A stretch of 37,719 bases of DNA from positions 1-37,719 of the IMG/VR virus record IMGVR_UViG_3300032677_000082; one strand, 5' to 3'. Source of the stretch: a virus. The notes below the pieces were generated by a model. The model ran no database searches, had not been told where the DNA came from, and saw only the letters and a list, made by a program, of their open reading frames with translations. The position numbers and the translations under genes are program-made. Positions within the stretch are counted from its first letter, which is position 1. Every line of letters begins with the position of its first letter. Shown piece by piece: positions 24,595-32,151 of this stretch.

Positions 24595-25004
24595 TCTGCG
24601 TCCTCTATCACAATGCCGTTATCACGGCGGTAAATTTCCTCATCAGCAAACACCTTGGCTATGTGCTCGGGTACGTGGGTCTGCGTCATGCGGATGTTGT
24701 GGATGTGCATGTTAGACAGCGAGCACACTGGGCGGTATTCCAGTGGTGATCTGCCGTCCTTGCCACGACAGCCCCACCAAAATGCTTTTCTAATTACCTC
24801 ATGCGGGTCTATGTCATACACACTGGCCTGTGTGTACGGCGCGTCATCGTGTATGTTGCAACGTTGGTAATCAAGGCCACCATCAATCATGTACTCCTTA
24901 CCATTAGCGTCAACGTACGTCTTATAATCGTGCCGGTGAAAAGACTGCATCAATGTACCGTCTGGTGTGATGATGCGGTTGGCTAATAGTTTTGGTTCGG
25001 TCAT
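24591..25004 (-). CDS. Conserved phage protein of unknown function
   Basis: 137 aa. IITPDGTLMQSFHRHDYKTY and DGGLDYQRC...DDAPYT with a later DPHEVIRKAFWWG form a layout I recognise from hypothetical proteins of many phages. No catalytic motif can be named. ATGA overlap with the secreted peptide upstream. Confidence 0.7.
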   Translation of the reverse strand: MTEPKLLANRIITPDGTLMQSFHRHDYKTYVDANGKEYMIDGGLDYQRCNIHDDAPYTQASVYDIDPHEVIRKAFWWGCRGKDGRSPLEYRPVCSLSNMHIHNIRMTQTHVPEHIAKVFADEEIYRRDNGIVIEDAE

Positions 25005-25138
25005 TTTGTTTTCTCACAGTTGTATATGACGGTGCAAATATTGTTTTGACAAATAATTTCCTTGGTGCAAGTTTGAGTTTGCGCAAAGGCGGTGATTGGG
25101 CTAAATGCCAGTAAAAATAACCAAATAATACACTCCAT
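25001..25138 (-). CDS. Small secreted Cys-rich protein
   Basis: 45 aa. Signal peptide (CIIWLFLLAFSPITAFA, cut after AFA), then a short mature part with four Cys (TCTKEIIC, NICTVIYNC), likely two disulfides in the periplasm. AGGAGATAAGT before ATG is a strong ribosome site. Function unknown; an envelope-acting phage effector is possible. Confidence 0.65.
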   Translation of the reverse strand: MECIIWLFLLAFSPITAFAQTQTCTKEIICQNNICTVIYNCEKTK

Positions 25139-25140
25139 AC

Positions 25141-25353
25141 TTATCTCCTAAATGGTGTGGCTGGTGCGCGTCTGCCGTACAACCGACGAACCTTTATGGC
25201 TGTAATTCTGCCAAAGGTAATATTTCGCCAGCCTTGGTGCGCGCGTCTTGTTCGTTGTAGCTTAAAGCGTTTTTTCTTAAACTTAGGTATGTAACTACGC
25301 ACACCTCTGCGCCGACCAACACCACCAAAAATGGTGGTGAAGTCGTTACGCAT
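25141..25353 (-). CDS. Small highly basic Arg/Lys protein
   Basis: 70 aa from ATG 25353 (AGAAAG upstream); the longer frame to 25410 would run into the primase end. About a third Arg/Lys (GRRRGVRSYIPKFKKKRF). Likely binds DNA or RNA. No family recognised. Confidence 0.55.
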   Translation of the reverse strand: MRNDFTTIFGGVGRRRGVRSYIPKFKKKRFKLQRTRRAHQGWRNITFGRITAIKVRRLYGRRAPATPFRR

Positions 25354-25369
25354 TATTGTCTTTCTAAAG

Positions 25370-27700
25370 TTAAAACACTTCTTCATTAAATGATTCCACG
25401 CTCTCAACATACTTTTGAGCTTTGTCAGTTAATTTTACACCATGGTAAACCTGTATTCTACCACCGTTTGCCCTATCTTCGCCAGTTAAAATTCTATGCT
25501 CCTGTGTAGCGGCTAAGAAACGGCGTTTAAACGCTAGTTCTGTACCTGGGGGTAAAGACTTATGTATAGCCCATTTTTTGTAGCAAGTGAACACATCGTC
25601 TTTAGATACCTTACCTGTAGGGTCAAACACAAGAGCGTCTTCAACAAATGAACCTATTGGATTGCCCAGTTCGGACATTAACTCTAATAACTGCTTACCC
25701 GATTCTGGTTGGATAAAGTGCCCACCACGGGCTAGTCGGCGTTTAAGTCCATCCATAGCCCAGTTAAAAATACCAGCTAACTCCTTATCTAATTTAACGG
25801 ACAAGTCTGTATCTTCATTGTTATAAAATGAACGGGTCATTTTAAACACTACCATACGGCCCGTCAATGCGTTAGAGTTCTCAGTTAATTGAAGTACCTC
25901 GTTACTATAAACCACAATACGGGTAGGAAGATAGCCGCTCCAAGCCTCTTTGTTCTTTCGATTGACTGTGACGGTATCGCCACCCACAATCCGCAAAAGC
26001 TGAGATACGACAGCACTCCTATTACGTTCGGGAGCTCTTGCATCTGTGAAAGAAGCCAATAATTTACCCAGCCAAGGCTGTAAGCCAAAAGTATCACAAA
26101 GTTCCTCTAGTTGTGGTGCAACGGTATTATGTTGTCCTAGTAACGATACCAGCACCTTGTTAATAGTCCCCTTACCTGATCGGCGAGGTCCGATAATATT
26201 AAAGAATTTTTGTTGCTTTGTTTCACCCGACAACACATATCCAAACATTTCTTGCAATGCTTGGACTGATTCAGGGTCATCCCCCCATACTGATTCTAAA
26301 AACCCCATCCATGATGGGCATTGTGCAGTTGGGTTATATGTAAACGGCAATGAGTTTGGAGTAAAGAATCCCAATGAGTGCGGGATCATTACATAATCTT
26401 TTAGATGGAAGATTCCGTTTTTAAGGGAGATAAGGTCAGAAGCGTCGGGCTGGTTTGAAGCATATTGTTCCAACCAGATTGGCGGTTTCGTATTAGGATG
26501 GTTTGGCAAATGGCAGATGGACTTAACTGCATCGAGTGCCGCAGATACGGATGCTGGAGAAGGGTTAAACATTTCAAGTGCCCCCTTTCTTCCCGTCTTC
26601 TTGCATTTATCCAAAAAAGCGTAAAGTTTAGCTCTGATTGTTGCTTCTTCGATAATTTCATAATGAGTACCTACATAAATAAAGAAGTCCTGCGCGTAGT
26701 GAACTAATGTATGTCCTTCTTCGCTTGAGAACAGATTGTCTAAAAACGTACGGGCATGATTCATTGTTCCTGCATCAAGAATAATATCGCCCCGCTTTAA
26801 CGCCGCTTGTCTGGTTTGGATGTTTACTTTGAAGATAAGCGAGCGCAACGTGGATGTAGAACCACTCTCCCGTTTAAACGTCTTCCACTTTGCATGGCAT
26901 GAGTTATCGCCCGTGGCTTGGTAGGCTGGTGTTGCTCCATCATTGTAAGACCATGTATTCCAGAGTTCACAGGCTTCCGGGTCACCTCTAAACTGGTGAT
27001 GGAGAGCATACCCTACACTCATCCAGTCTGCGTAGCCACAATCAGGGTTTAAATGCGCTAGGATGTCTGTTTCAACACGGGCTAGGTCGTACTCAGGGAC
27101 AGGGGGTTTGTAGTCTGCAAAGTCATCCCCAGTAACATGAACCACCCTATCAGGAATAACGGAGGATAAGTCTTGTTCCTGTGCGGGGACAGAACCGCTT
27201 ATAAGGTGTCCTGTTACCGTGAAGTATCTTCCATGGGGGTATGCCTCAAATCCAATCGAATGGTCTACATGGGCTGTTTTAAGGCTTCCACGGGTAAATA
27301 TCTTTACACCTGTTCCCGATGGGCTGATTTCCATGTAGCCGTTGACGGATTCTGCAATATGCTGCATTGCAGCATTTGTGAAACTCGACAATTCGGCATC
27401 ATAGCAGTCATCCAAATCAATGCCCACTAGGTTATCATCTTCGGAGAAGACAAATCCAACACCACTAAATCGGTCAGGGTTGTTTTGATAGGCGGCTTGG
27501 ACTGTTAGGAAGTCTGCCCATGTTGTTGGGTTAGTGGATGATGCAGATTGCCCTGATGCTTGAATTGGTAGTTTTGACCAGCGTCTATTACCTTCTTCGC
27601 CCACTTCTGTATGACGCCATAGAACCCATCTAGGGATTCTTTTAATCTCCATGGGTATGTTCTCAAAGATTACGGGCAGTGCTTCTGGTTTATTGCTCAT
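25370..27700 (-). CDS. Primase-polymerase / SF3 helicase (P4/D5-type)
   Basis: 776 aa. N-terminal primase-polymerase part: GVGFVFSEDDNLVGIDLDD (metal-binding acids), SPSGTGVKIFTRG, YFTVTGH. A PriCT-type segment follows (YADWMSVGYALHHQF). The C-terminal half is a superfamily 3 helicase: Walker A GPRRSGKGT, LASFTDARAPERNRSA, VVYSNE. This is a fused initiator-primase-helicase as in phage P4 and D5-type proteins. ATG at 27700 has AAAGGAATC upstream, and the gene begins beside the putative origin. Confidence 0.9.
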   Translation of the reverse strand: MSNKPEALPVIFENIPMEIKRIPRWVLWRHTEVGEEGNRRWSKLPIQASGQSASSTNPTTWADFLTVQAAYQNNPDRFSGVGFVFSEDDNLVGIDLDDCYDAELSSFTNAAMQHIAESVNGYMEISPSGTGVKIFTRGSLKTAHVDHSIGFEAYPHGRYFTVTGHLISGSVPAQEQDLSSVIPDRVVHVTGDDFADYKPPVPEYDLARVETDILAHLNPDCGYADWMSVGYALHHQFRGDPEACELWNTWSYNDGATPAYQATGDNSCHAKWKTFKRESGSTSTLRSLIFKVNIQTRQAALKRGDIILDAGTMNHARTFLDNLFSSEEGHTLVHYAQDFFIYVGTHYEIIEEATIRAKLYAFLDKCKKTGRKGALEMFNPSPASVSAALDAVKSICHLPNHPNTKPPIWLEQYASNQPDASDLISLKNGIFHLKDYVMIPHSLGFFTPNSLPFTYNPTAQCPSWMGFLESVWGDDPESVQALQEMFGYVLSGETKQQKFFNIIGPRRSGKGTINKVLVSLLGQHNTVAPQLEELCDTFGLQPWLGKLLASFTDARAPERNRSAVVSQLLRIVGGDTVTVNRKNKEAWSGYLPTRIVVYSNEVLQLTENSNALTGRMVVFKMTRSFYNNEDTDLSVKLDKELAGIFNWAMDGLKRRLARGGHFIQPESGKQLLELMSELGNPIGSFVEDALVFDPTGKVSKDDVFTCYKKWAIHKSLPPGTELAFKRRFLAATQEHRILTGEDRANGGRIQVYHGVKLTDKAQKYVESVESFNEEVF

Positions 27701-27805
27701 TAAGATTCCTTTCTTATTTCCGCTATTGTATAGCGAAACAGCCGGAAATACTAAATAACTTTTAGTTATATTGAAATTCCTTATGATACCAAAAAGTTAT
27801 GGATT

Positions 27806-27914
27806 GACAGGGTAGCGGGGGTCTATCTCACTTTATTCTTTTTTAAAAAAAAAAAAAAAAAAAAAATATAATAAGAAAAGGTAAATATACCCTGTATTTC
27901 ACGACTACCCTGTC
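27806..27914. repeat. 10-bp inverted repeat around the A-tract
   Basis: GACAGGGTAG (27806-27815) and CTACCCTGTC (27905-27914) flank the A-tract. A partial third copy, ATACCCTGTA, lies near 27888. Could be binding sites for a phage initiator. Confidence 0.65.
27810..27832 (+). repeat. 23-bp element, copy 1 (origin)
   Basis: Starts GGGTAGCGGGGG and ends TCTATCTCACT; identical to 37641-37663. Both copies are followed by a long poly(A/T) stretch. Confidence 0.9.
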
Positions 27915-27920
27915 TATTTT

Positions 27921-27962
27921 TGTGGATAACCTGTGGATAACCTGTGGATAACCTGTGGATAA
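27921..27962 (-). promoter_or_regulatory. Four DnaA boxes, 11-bp period
   Basis: TTATCCACA on the - strand at 27921-27929, 27932-27940, 27943-27951 and 27954-27962. Each matches the strong bacterial DnaA box; all point the same way and are one helical turn apart. Confidence 0.85.
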
Positions 27963-27999
27963 CTTTTATTGCACCATTCTTGGGCGTTTTGCGATAAAA

Positions 28000-28011
28000 T
28001 TTTGCATTAGT
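28000..28011 (+). promoter_or_regulatory. TTTTGCATTAGT element, isolated copy
   Basis: + strand TTTTGCATTAGT with GGGCGTTTT upstream (27982) and AGAATAA downstream, as at 3013-3055. It points away from any + strand gene and overlaps the end of a - strand gene, so it may be a remnant or produce antisense or origin RNA. Confidence 0.4.
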
Positions 28012-28228
28012 AGTTACCTAGAATAATATCTGCTACTTCCTTGGTTAAAGGGGTGCAACTATTAGATTCCACGGTAAACACCTCGTATTTATTAAAAGAC
28101 TCAATGTTTTTTGTTTTTACTGGGTCTTTAAGGGTGGTTGTTCTTATTACAAGGTTTAGCCCATCGTTATAGACTGTTACTACCTCCCCTAACATTTCAC
28201 CCCACATAACCCAATCCCCGGACTTCAT
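28007..28228 (-). CDS. TKEVADI family small protein, copy 4
   Basis: 73 aa. MKSGDWVMWGEMLGEVVTVY start and CTPLTKEVADIILGNY end, the most diverged member of a family of four. N-terminal part suggests a small SH3-like barrel. ATGA overlap with upstream gene. Function unknown. Confidence 0.7.
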   Translation of the reverse strand: MKSGDWVMWGEMLGEVVTVYNDGLNLVIRTTTLKDPVKTKNIESFNKYEVFTVESNSCTPLTKEVADIILGNY

Positions 28229-28422
28229 AGGTCTATTTCAAAACCTAGTCTTTTAACCATCTTATAAGACCATTTTCGGAAAGATTCTCTGTTTTCGCTG
28301 GTTTGTTCATCATTTGAATCCCATTCAGATTGGATTTCAAATTCACCTTCAAGATTGTGAAATTCTAACCTTAATAGGTTTCCGTCTTTATCGTAAACAT
28401 CCGTTGGAATAACCTTGGTCAT
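28225..28422 (-). CDS. Small acidic protein, unknown
   Basis: 65 aa; beta-rich start (DVYDKDGNLLRLEFHNLEGE) and a helical end. No family recognised. TAATG and ATGA junctions with its neighbours. Confidence 0.6.
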   Translation of the reverse strand: MTKVIPTDVYDKDGNLLRLEFHNLEGEFEIQSEWDSNDEQTSENRESFRKWSYKMVKRLGFEIDL

Positions 28423-28736
28423 TATATTTCCTTAACTTTGCTTGGTTTTTCTTCCCAGTTATCTGGTGTGCCGTAATCCCCCCGTGATGACCTCATGCGT
28501 TCCTCCTCACGATACCTAGGTTCTACACCTAACCACATAGCAAAAGCCTCTGCATACTCCACATACTCGTCGTTAATTACATATAGCGGGTGGTTTAGCC
28601 CCGCAACATCAACTGTATGGGAAATGGTGCAAGACCTTACCCAAGTCTTATTGCGTTTAAACAGCCTGTCCCTAGCTATAATAAAACGGTTATAGGCTCT
28701 GGTCTGTTCGGGGTTTAGTTCAATCATCTTGCTCAT
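28422..28736 (-). CDS. Protein following the sigma gene, unknown
   Basis: 104 aa; helical, with RAYNRFIIARDRLFKRNKTW and an acidic/Arg-rich end. No sigma region 4 features. Overlaps the sigma gene end by 17 bases. Contains one GTTTAAAC. Confidence 0.6.
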   Translation of the reverse strand: MSKMIELNPEQTRAYNRFIIARDRLFKRNKTWVRSCTISHTVDVAGLNHPLYVINDEYVEYAEAFAMWLGVEPRYREEERMRSSRGDYGTPDNWEEKPSKVKEI

Positions 28737-29289
28737 CAGTTAATCTTTCTGTATTTAAGTGGTCTATGGAGATAGGCTCTCTAACCATAAAGGACTGCAA
28801 CTGCGCCAATTTGCGTGTTGTAATCCCCATTATTTTTGCCAGTTCTTCGGGTTTAGGACTTCTGCCTAGGATTTGAGATAAGGCTCTTTCGTTGTAGTTC
28901 ATCTTCTTTAATGCCTCTACTACATTCATAGGCAATCGAATGATGCTGGAAAGGTTGTCAAGTTCTCGCCTTACACCCTTCTCAATAAAGGACTTTGCGT
29001 AGGTCGCAAACTTAGCATTGTTTTTTGGTTTCCATTTGCGCCCTGCTATTAGTAATTGCTCATTACCAATGCCAATGATATCTTCAACAGGCATTTTGCC
29101 ATGCTTCCAATAACTCATTTTACGCACTACATAAACGACAAAACGCAGATTGTGGGTAATAAGGCGGTCTAATGCCTCGTTATCCCCCTGTGCTATTTTG
29201 TAAGCTAGTTCATGCTCTTGCTCGGTTGTTAGTGGCTCAATACCGTACAATGATTGTAGGTAGTCACTTAGTATGTCGTTGTCAATCAT
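28720..29289 (-). CDS. RpoD-like sigma factor lacking region 4
   Basis: About 189 aa. Region 1.2 (DYLQSLYGIEPLTTEQE), region 2 (NEALDRLITHNLRFVVYVV, EDIIGIGNEQLLIAGRKW, FATYAKSFIEKGVRRELD) and region 3 (IRLPMNVVEALKK to SIDHL) are clear, then the protein ends, so the -35-binding region 4 is missing. It probably directs host RNA polymerase core to phage promoters. ATG at 29289 is used here; a GTG two codons earlier is possible. The start lies at the foot of an 11-bp inverted repeat, suggesting autoregulation. Confidence 0.85.
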   Translation of the reverse strand: MIDNDILSDYLQSLYGIEPLTTEQEHELAYKIAQGDNEALDRLITHNLRFVVYVVRKMSYWKHGKMPVEDIIGIGNEQLLIAGRKWKPKNNAKFATYAKSFIEKGVRRELDNLSSIIRLPMNVVEALKKMNYNERALSQILGRSPKPEELAKIMGITTRKLAQLQSFMVREPISIDHLNTERLTDEQDD

Positions 29290-29318
29290 AGGCACTCACA
29301 TTTTGTATGAGTGCCTAT
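29288..29318 (-). promoter_or_regulatory. 11-bp inverted repeat over the sigma promoter/start
   Basis: ATAGGCACTCA and TGAGTGCCTAT, nine bases apart. It spans from the -10 edge to the ATG, so as DNA it is a likely operator and as RNA a hairpin at the start codon. The core GCACTCAC recurs at the right end. Confidence 0.7.
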
Positions 29319-29356
29319 TATATCACATACCCTTTCTTTTTGCACCATAATGGTGC
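29317..29356 (-). promoter_or_regulatory. Sigma gene promoter with GCACCA...TGGTGC palindrome
   Basis: - strand TATAAT at 29317-29322 with no good -35; instead the palindrome GCACCATTATGGTGC (29342-29356) covers the -35 position. The same palindrome is present four times at 37141-37347. An activator or repressor site is likely. Confidence 0.6.
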
Positions 29357-29484
29357 TTGTAACACATAACTAAATAGGTAGCCAGTAAAGCCCACCATGA
29401 ATTAACTACTACCCACCACAAACCCTTGATTAAACCTAATACTGATATTGTTACTAGATAAAATAATGCCACTATGTATTCCAT
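29323..29484 (-). CDS. Small membrane protein upstream of sigma
   Basis: 53 aa with two hydrophobic segments (IVALFYLVTISVLGLIKGL and WWVVVNSWWALLATYLVM) and a basic end (HHYGAKRKG). TAATG junction with the gene upstream. The sigma promoter palindrome is inside its last codons. Function unknown. Confidence 0.6.
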   Translation of the reverse strand: MEYIVALFYLVTISVLGLIKGLWWVVVNSWWALLATYLVMCYKHHYGAKRKGM

Positions 29485-29609
29485 TAAAACAATGCCTTTC
29501 CTAGTTGTTTAAACACTTCCGAAAAGGTGAGGCTTCGTACCCTCTTTGGTTTTGGTGCTGGCTTCCATACCACCTCACCAAAATCATCATACTTAATCTT
29601 CGGGTTCAT
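29484..29609 (-). CDS. 41-residue basic protein, unknown
   Basis: Contains KPAPKPKRVRSLTFSEVFKQ; the VFKQ codons include a GTTTAAAC octamer. Overlaps the upstream gene by 17 bases and the next by one (TAATG). Confidence 0.5.
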   Translation of the reverse strand: MNPKIKYDDFGEVVWKPAPKPKRVRSLTFSEVFKQLGKALF

Positions 29610-29742
29610 AAAAGTATTCTAAACTTCCATCTTCGCCCAACTCCTCCAATGTCTTTAACTTCTGCATAAAGCATTTCTGTGTTTCGTAGTCCTCATCAAA
29701 GTTATCGTGGTTATCATCAGTAAAATAATCTCTGTTAATCAT
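29593..29742 (-). CDS. Small acidic protein, unknown
   Basis: 49 aa from ATG 29742, chosen because AGGAGAAG precedes it and it overlaps the upstream stop as ATGA; a longer frame to 29790 would overlap by 52 bases. Very acidic (FTDDNHDNFDEDYETQ). Confidence 0.6.
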   Translation of the reverse strand: MINRDYFTDDNHDNFDEDYETQKCFMQKLKTLEELGEDGSLEYFYEPED

Positions 29743-29948
29743 CTGCTTCTCCTCATAATATCGGCTACTTCTTTGGTTATAAAATGACAATCTTCATACA
29801 GGGCAATTCTTTCACTTCTAGTTTGAAAATCAAGGTGCGGGTTGTCCTTATAGTATTCAGTCGGCACATATAGATATATCAAGTTCGCTATTTGCCTAGA
29901 AACCATACAAGGGTATCCCTTATACTCCACAAAATCACCGTACTTCAT
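29739..29948 (-). CDS. TKEVADIM family small protein, copy 3
   Basis: 69 aa. MKYGDFVEYKGYPCMVSRQ start and CHFITKEVADIMRRSR end. The ATG directly follows GTTTAAAC, which also contains the stop codon of copy 2. Confidence 0.7.
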   Translation of the reverse strand: MKYGDFVEYKGYPCMVSRQIANLIYLYVPTEYYKDNPHLDFQTRSERIALYEDCHFITKEVADIMRRSR

Positions 29949-29950
29949 GT

Positions 29951-30157
29951 TTAAACACTCCTCATAATGTCTGCTACTTCTTTGGTTATGGGGGTTACTT
30001 GATCTTGGTTATATACACTCTCTCCATAATTAACGGGGCTGTAATCTTCTTTACAATGCTTCACCCATATTGCCCCACCTCCTGTATCCCAAGTAACCTT
30101 GCCTATATGGGTCTTACCATCAAACCCTTCCGCAAATACAAATTGCCCACGAATCAT
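29951..30157 (-). CDS. TKEVADIM family small protein, copy 2
   Basis: 68 aa. MIRGQFVFAEGFDGKTHIG start and VTPITKEVADIMRSV end. Starts directly after GTTTAAAC and ends in it (GTT-TAA-AC-ATG). Barrel-like N-terminal half, conserved C-terminal helix. Confidence 0.7.
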   Translation of the reverse strand: MIRGQFVFAEGFDGKTHIGKVTWDTGGGAIWVKHCKEDYSPVNYGESVYNQDQVTPITKEVADIMRSV

Positions 30158-30159
30158 GT

Positions 30160-30339
30160 TTAAACACTCCTCATAATGTCTGCTACTTCTTTGGTTATGG
30201 GGAATATCTCATTGGTAGGTTCAATTATTGCGTATTCTTTATCCTCGGCATTTAACACCCATATCTGACAATACATTCCCCCGTACTGTCTAATTTGACC
30301 AACACCTGTGCTATACATAACCCAATCTCTAGGGTTCAT
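30160..30339 (-). CDS. TKEVADIM family small protein, copy 1
   Basis: 59 aa from ATG 30339 (ATGA with the upstream stop; a start at 30351 is less likely). MNPRDWVMYSTGVGQIRQY start and IFPITKEVADIMRSV end. Its stop lies inside GTTTAAAC. Confidence 0.7.
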   Translation of the reverse strand: MNPRDWVMYSTGVGQIRQYGGMYCQIWVLNAEDKEYAIIEPTNEIFPITKEVADIMRSV

Positions 30340-31151
30340 GCTATCACCCAATATGAAACTGAATCTTGCCTCAAGCCAATGTCCTCTACAAATTCCTTTT
30401 CGTTTGAGATATCTAATACAAACATTTTACCTCTAATATCTTCAGGAAGCTCGTTTAAACTTGCTAATATTTGCGGCTCTTTGCTACCTTTTTTGATATA
30501 CTCTACTGAATTCGGTTTGACCCATACAAAAGAATAATCAGGGTCATAGCGGGAATACTTGTCAATCTCGGCTTTATTTTCGGCTAAGTAGTTCATGGCA
30601 CTAGCAAATTTTTGGGTCTTAGGTGCATAACCAATGCTATGCAAGTGAATCATATCCTCATAGGCTAAATCAAAAGCTGAATCTGTTTGCCTATTTACTT
30701 GCCAACTCCATTTATTTCTTATATTGGCAACTGCGCCTTCAAAATTACTTTTCACTTCATCAATGACTTGAAATATGGTTAATGGGTGTATGGTTTTCTT
30801 TGCCGTTGCTAGAATGTTTTTGGCATGAATGGAGGATTTAAGCTGACCCTCTCCTCGCCCATAATATCTTCGGCTTGATTCCACATTCCTATTAACAATC
30901 CAAAATTTGCCATCAAATTTTTGTCTGCCAATTACTGAAACACGCTTATTAAGGCTATCATCAAAGTAAACATCCAATGAAGTAGTAACCCCTACCCATT
31001 CACATTCAATTGGAATATTGTATCGTTCTACTTCACCCTGGTTAAACACTACATTCGGAATGGCTTTTTGTATATTGTTTGCCAGTTCTACAAGTAAAGA
31101 ATCCACATGGGGGATATCTTGAAACGGTATATAAATTGCTTCTTCTTTCAT
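30336..31151 (-). CDS. Uncharacterised 271-aa protein
   Basis: Mixed alpha/beta with no signal peptide or membrane segment. The first half has beta-type ECEWVGVTTSLDVYFDDS and RQKFDGKFWIVNRNVESSRR; the second half is helical. No motif recognised. It lies in the operon with the MoxR/VWA pair and the 327-aa protein, with which it may work. Contains one GTTTAAAC in frame as SLN. Confidence 0.65.
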   Translation of the reverse strand: MKEEAIYIPFQDIPHVDSLLVELANNIQKAIPNVVFNQGEVERYNIPIECEWVGVTTSLDVYFDDSLNKRVSVIGRQKFDGKFWIVNRNVESSRRYYGRGEGQLKSSIHAKNILATAKKTIHPLTIFQVIDEVKSNFEGAVANIRNKWSWQVNRQTDSAFDLAYEDMIHLHSIGYAPKTQKFASAMNYLAENKAEIDKYSRYDPDYSFVWVKPNSVEYIKKGSKEPQILASLNELPEDIRGKMFVLDISNEKEFVEDIGLRQDSVSYWVIA

Positions 31152-31166
31152 TTTAATACTCCTTAA

Positions 31167-32150
31167 TTAAGCAAACCAAGATTTATAACGGTCTTTGCAC
31201 AACTGACCTAGAGGCACTTCAACTGCCTTTAATGGCTTAACGATCTTATATAAATCTCCATGCACATATCTACTAAGCCTCTCTTTATGGAATACATGGG
31301 TGTATTTTGTATCGTAACCCCCACCTGTTTCTTTCATAAAATGGTCGTATGTTGATACTTTTATTTTAAATTTATAGTTTTCGGCAAGAGTAAACCAATG
31401 CTCAGGAGTATTGTCATCGACTTGTTTAAACACATCGGCTACTTTAATACCTTTATCTTTTGATACTAATTTAAGGGGGCTTTCCCATGCACCACAATAT
31501 TTTGGCTCTACCATATCCACCATAACTTTAAGGTAATCTAAAAAGGGTTTAGTCTTAGCCCTCCATTCTTTAGTTAATTCTCTATCTAAGGTGTGGATTA
31601 CTTCTCTACGCACTACCAATGGCATCCAATCCTTCGTGCCCTGTTTGCGTGTGAAAGAGATATCCCCTTTTTCTATGGTGTAATACTGACCGTTTAAACT
31701 CACATACTTACAAGTGCTATGGTTTACCATTTCAAAACCGTACGGCAAATTGAAGTCATAAAAGTAAAAAACAGAATTACAACTGAAACCCCTCGGATAT
31801 AGACCGTGTGGATCAGATTGTGACCATATAGTTCTAGGTGTGTGGACTGTCAATGTTTCCATGCCATCGTTTAAACAGTATGTTATGGCTCTGCTATGAA
31901 GCCTTGACTTATTTATCTCCGACCAACGGTACGCGTCATAAGTAACATAATATTCATTGTCACTCACCTTTACAATTCGTTCTTGTGACCTATTCCTCTC
32001 ACCCAAGGGGCGAATATCAAGATGACCCCTTTTCTTTCCAGTAATCGGTTTTACTTCCTCGTATCGGTTTGCTACTCTTAGAAAATCAAATCTACCACCG
32101 TTATCTCTTTGCACATCATAAGGTGTGCGAGTATTCCGTCCAAAACCCAT
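31167..32150 (-). CDS. Uncharacterised 327-aa protein
   Basis: Start ATG 32150 has GAGGAG upstream and follows the VWA gene stop by one base; a longer frame to 32183 would overlap that gene. Beta-rich with many aromatic residues (DVQRDNGGRFDFLRVANRYE; SDNEYYVTYDAYRWSE). The repeated mention of written-out strands and a GxFDFL start has no family I can name. Three GTTTAAAC octamers are in frame. Confidence 0.65.
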   Translation of the reverse strand: MGFGRNTRTPYDVQRDNGGRFDFLRVANRYEEVKPITGKKRGHLDIRPLGERNRSQERIVKVSDNEYYVTYDAYRWSEINKSRLHSRAITYCLNDGMETLTVHTPRTIWSQSDPHGLYPRGFSCNSVFYFYDFNLPYGFEMVNHSTCKYVSLNGQYYTIEKGDISFTRKQGTKDWMPLVVRREVIHTLDRELTKEWRAKTKPFLDYLKVMVDMVEPKYCGAWESPLKLVSKDKGIKVADVFKQVDDNTPEHWFTLAENYKFKIKVSTYDHFMKETGGGYDTKYTHVFHKERLSRYVHGDLYKIVKPLKAVEVPLGQLCKDRYKSWFA

Positions 32151-32151
32151 T

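Larger units (their letters stand above)
27701..28006. other. Putative replication origin region
   Basis: Non-coding. From left to right: CGCTATTGTATAGCG and outer TTTCC/GGAAA arms (27717-27750), GACAGGGTAG (27806-27815), a G-rich 23-bp element shared with the right end (27810-27832), a 22-A tract with TATAATAA (27845-27874), CTACCCTGTC as the inverse of GACAGGGTAG (27905-27914), four DnaA boxes (27921-27962) and an AT-rich tail. DnaA boxes beside an easily melted tract next to the primase gene are the classic parts of an origin. Confidence 0.75.

Noticed and set aside
25318-25341. CACCACC...GGTGGTG palindrome as an operator
   Set aside because: It lies inside the basic-protein gene, has a single copy and is explained by Thr/Gly codons.
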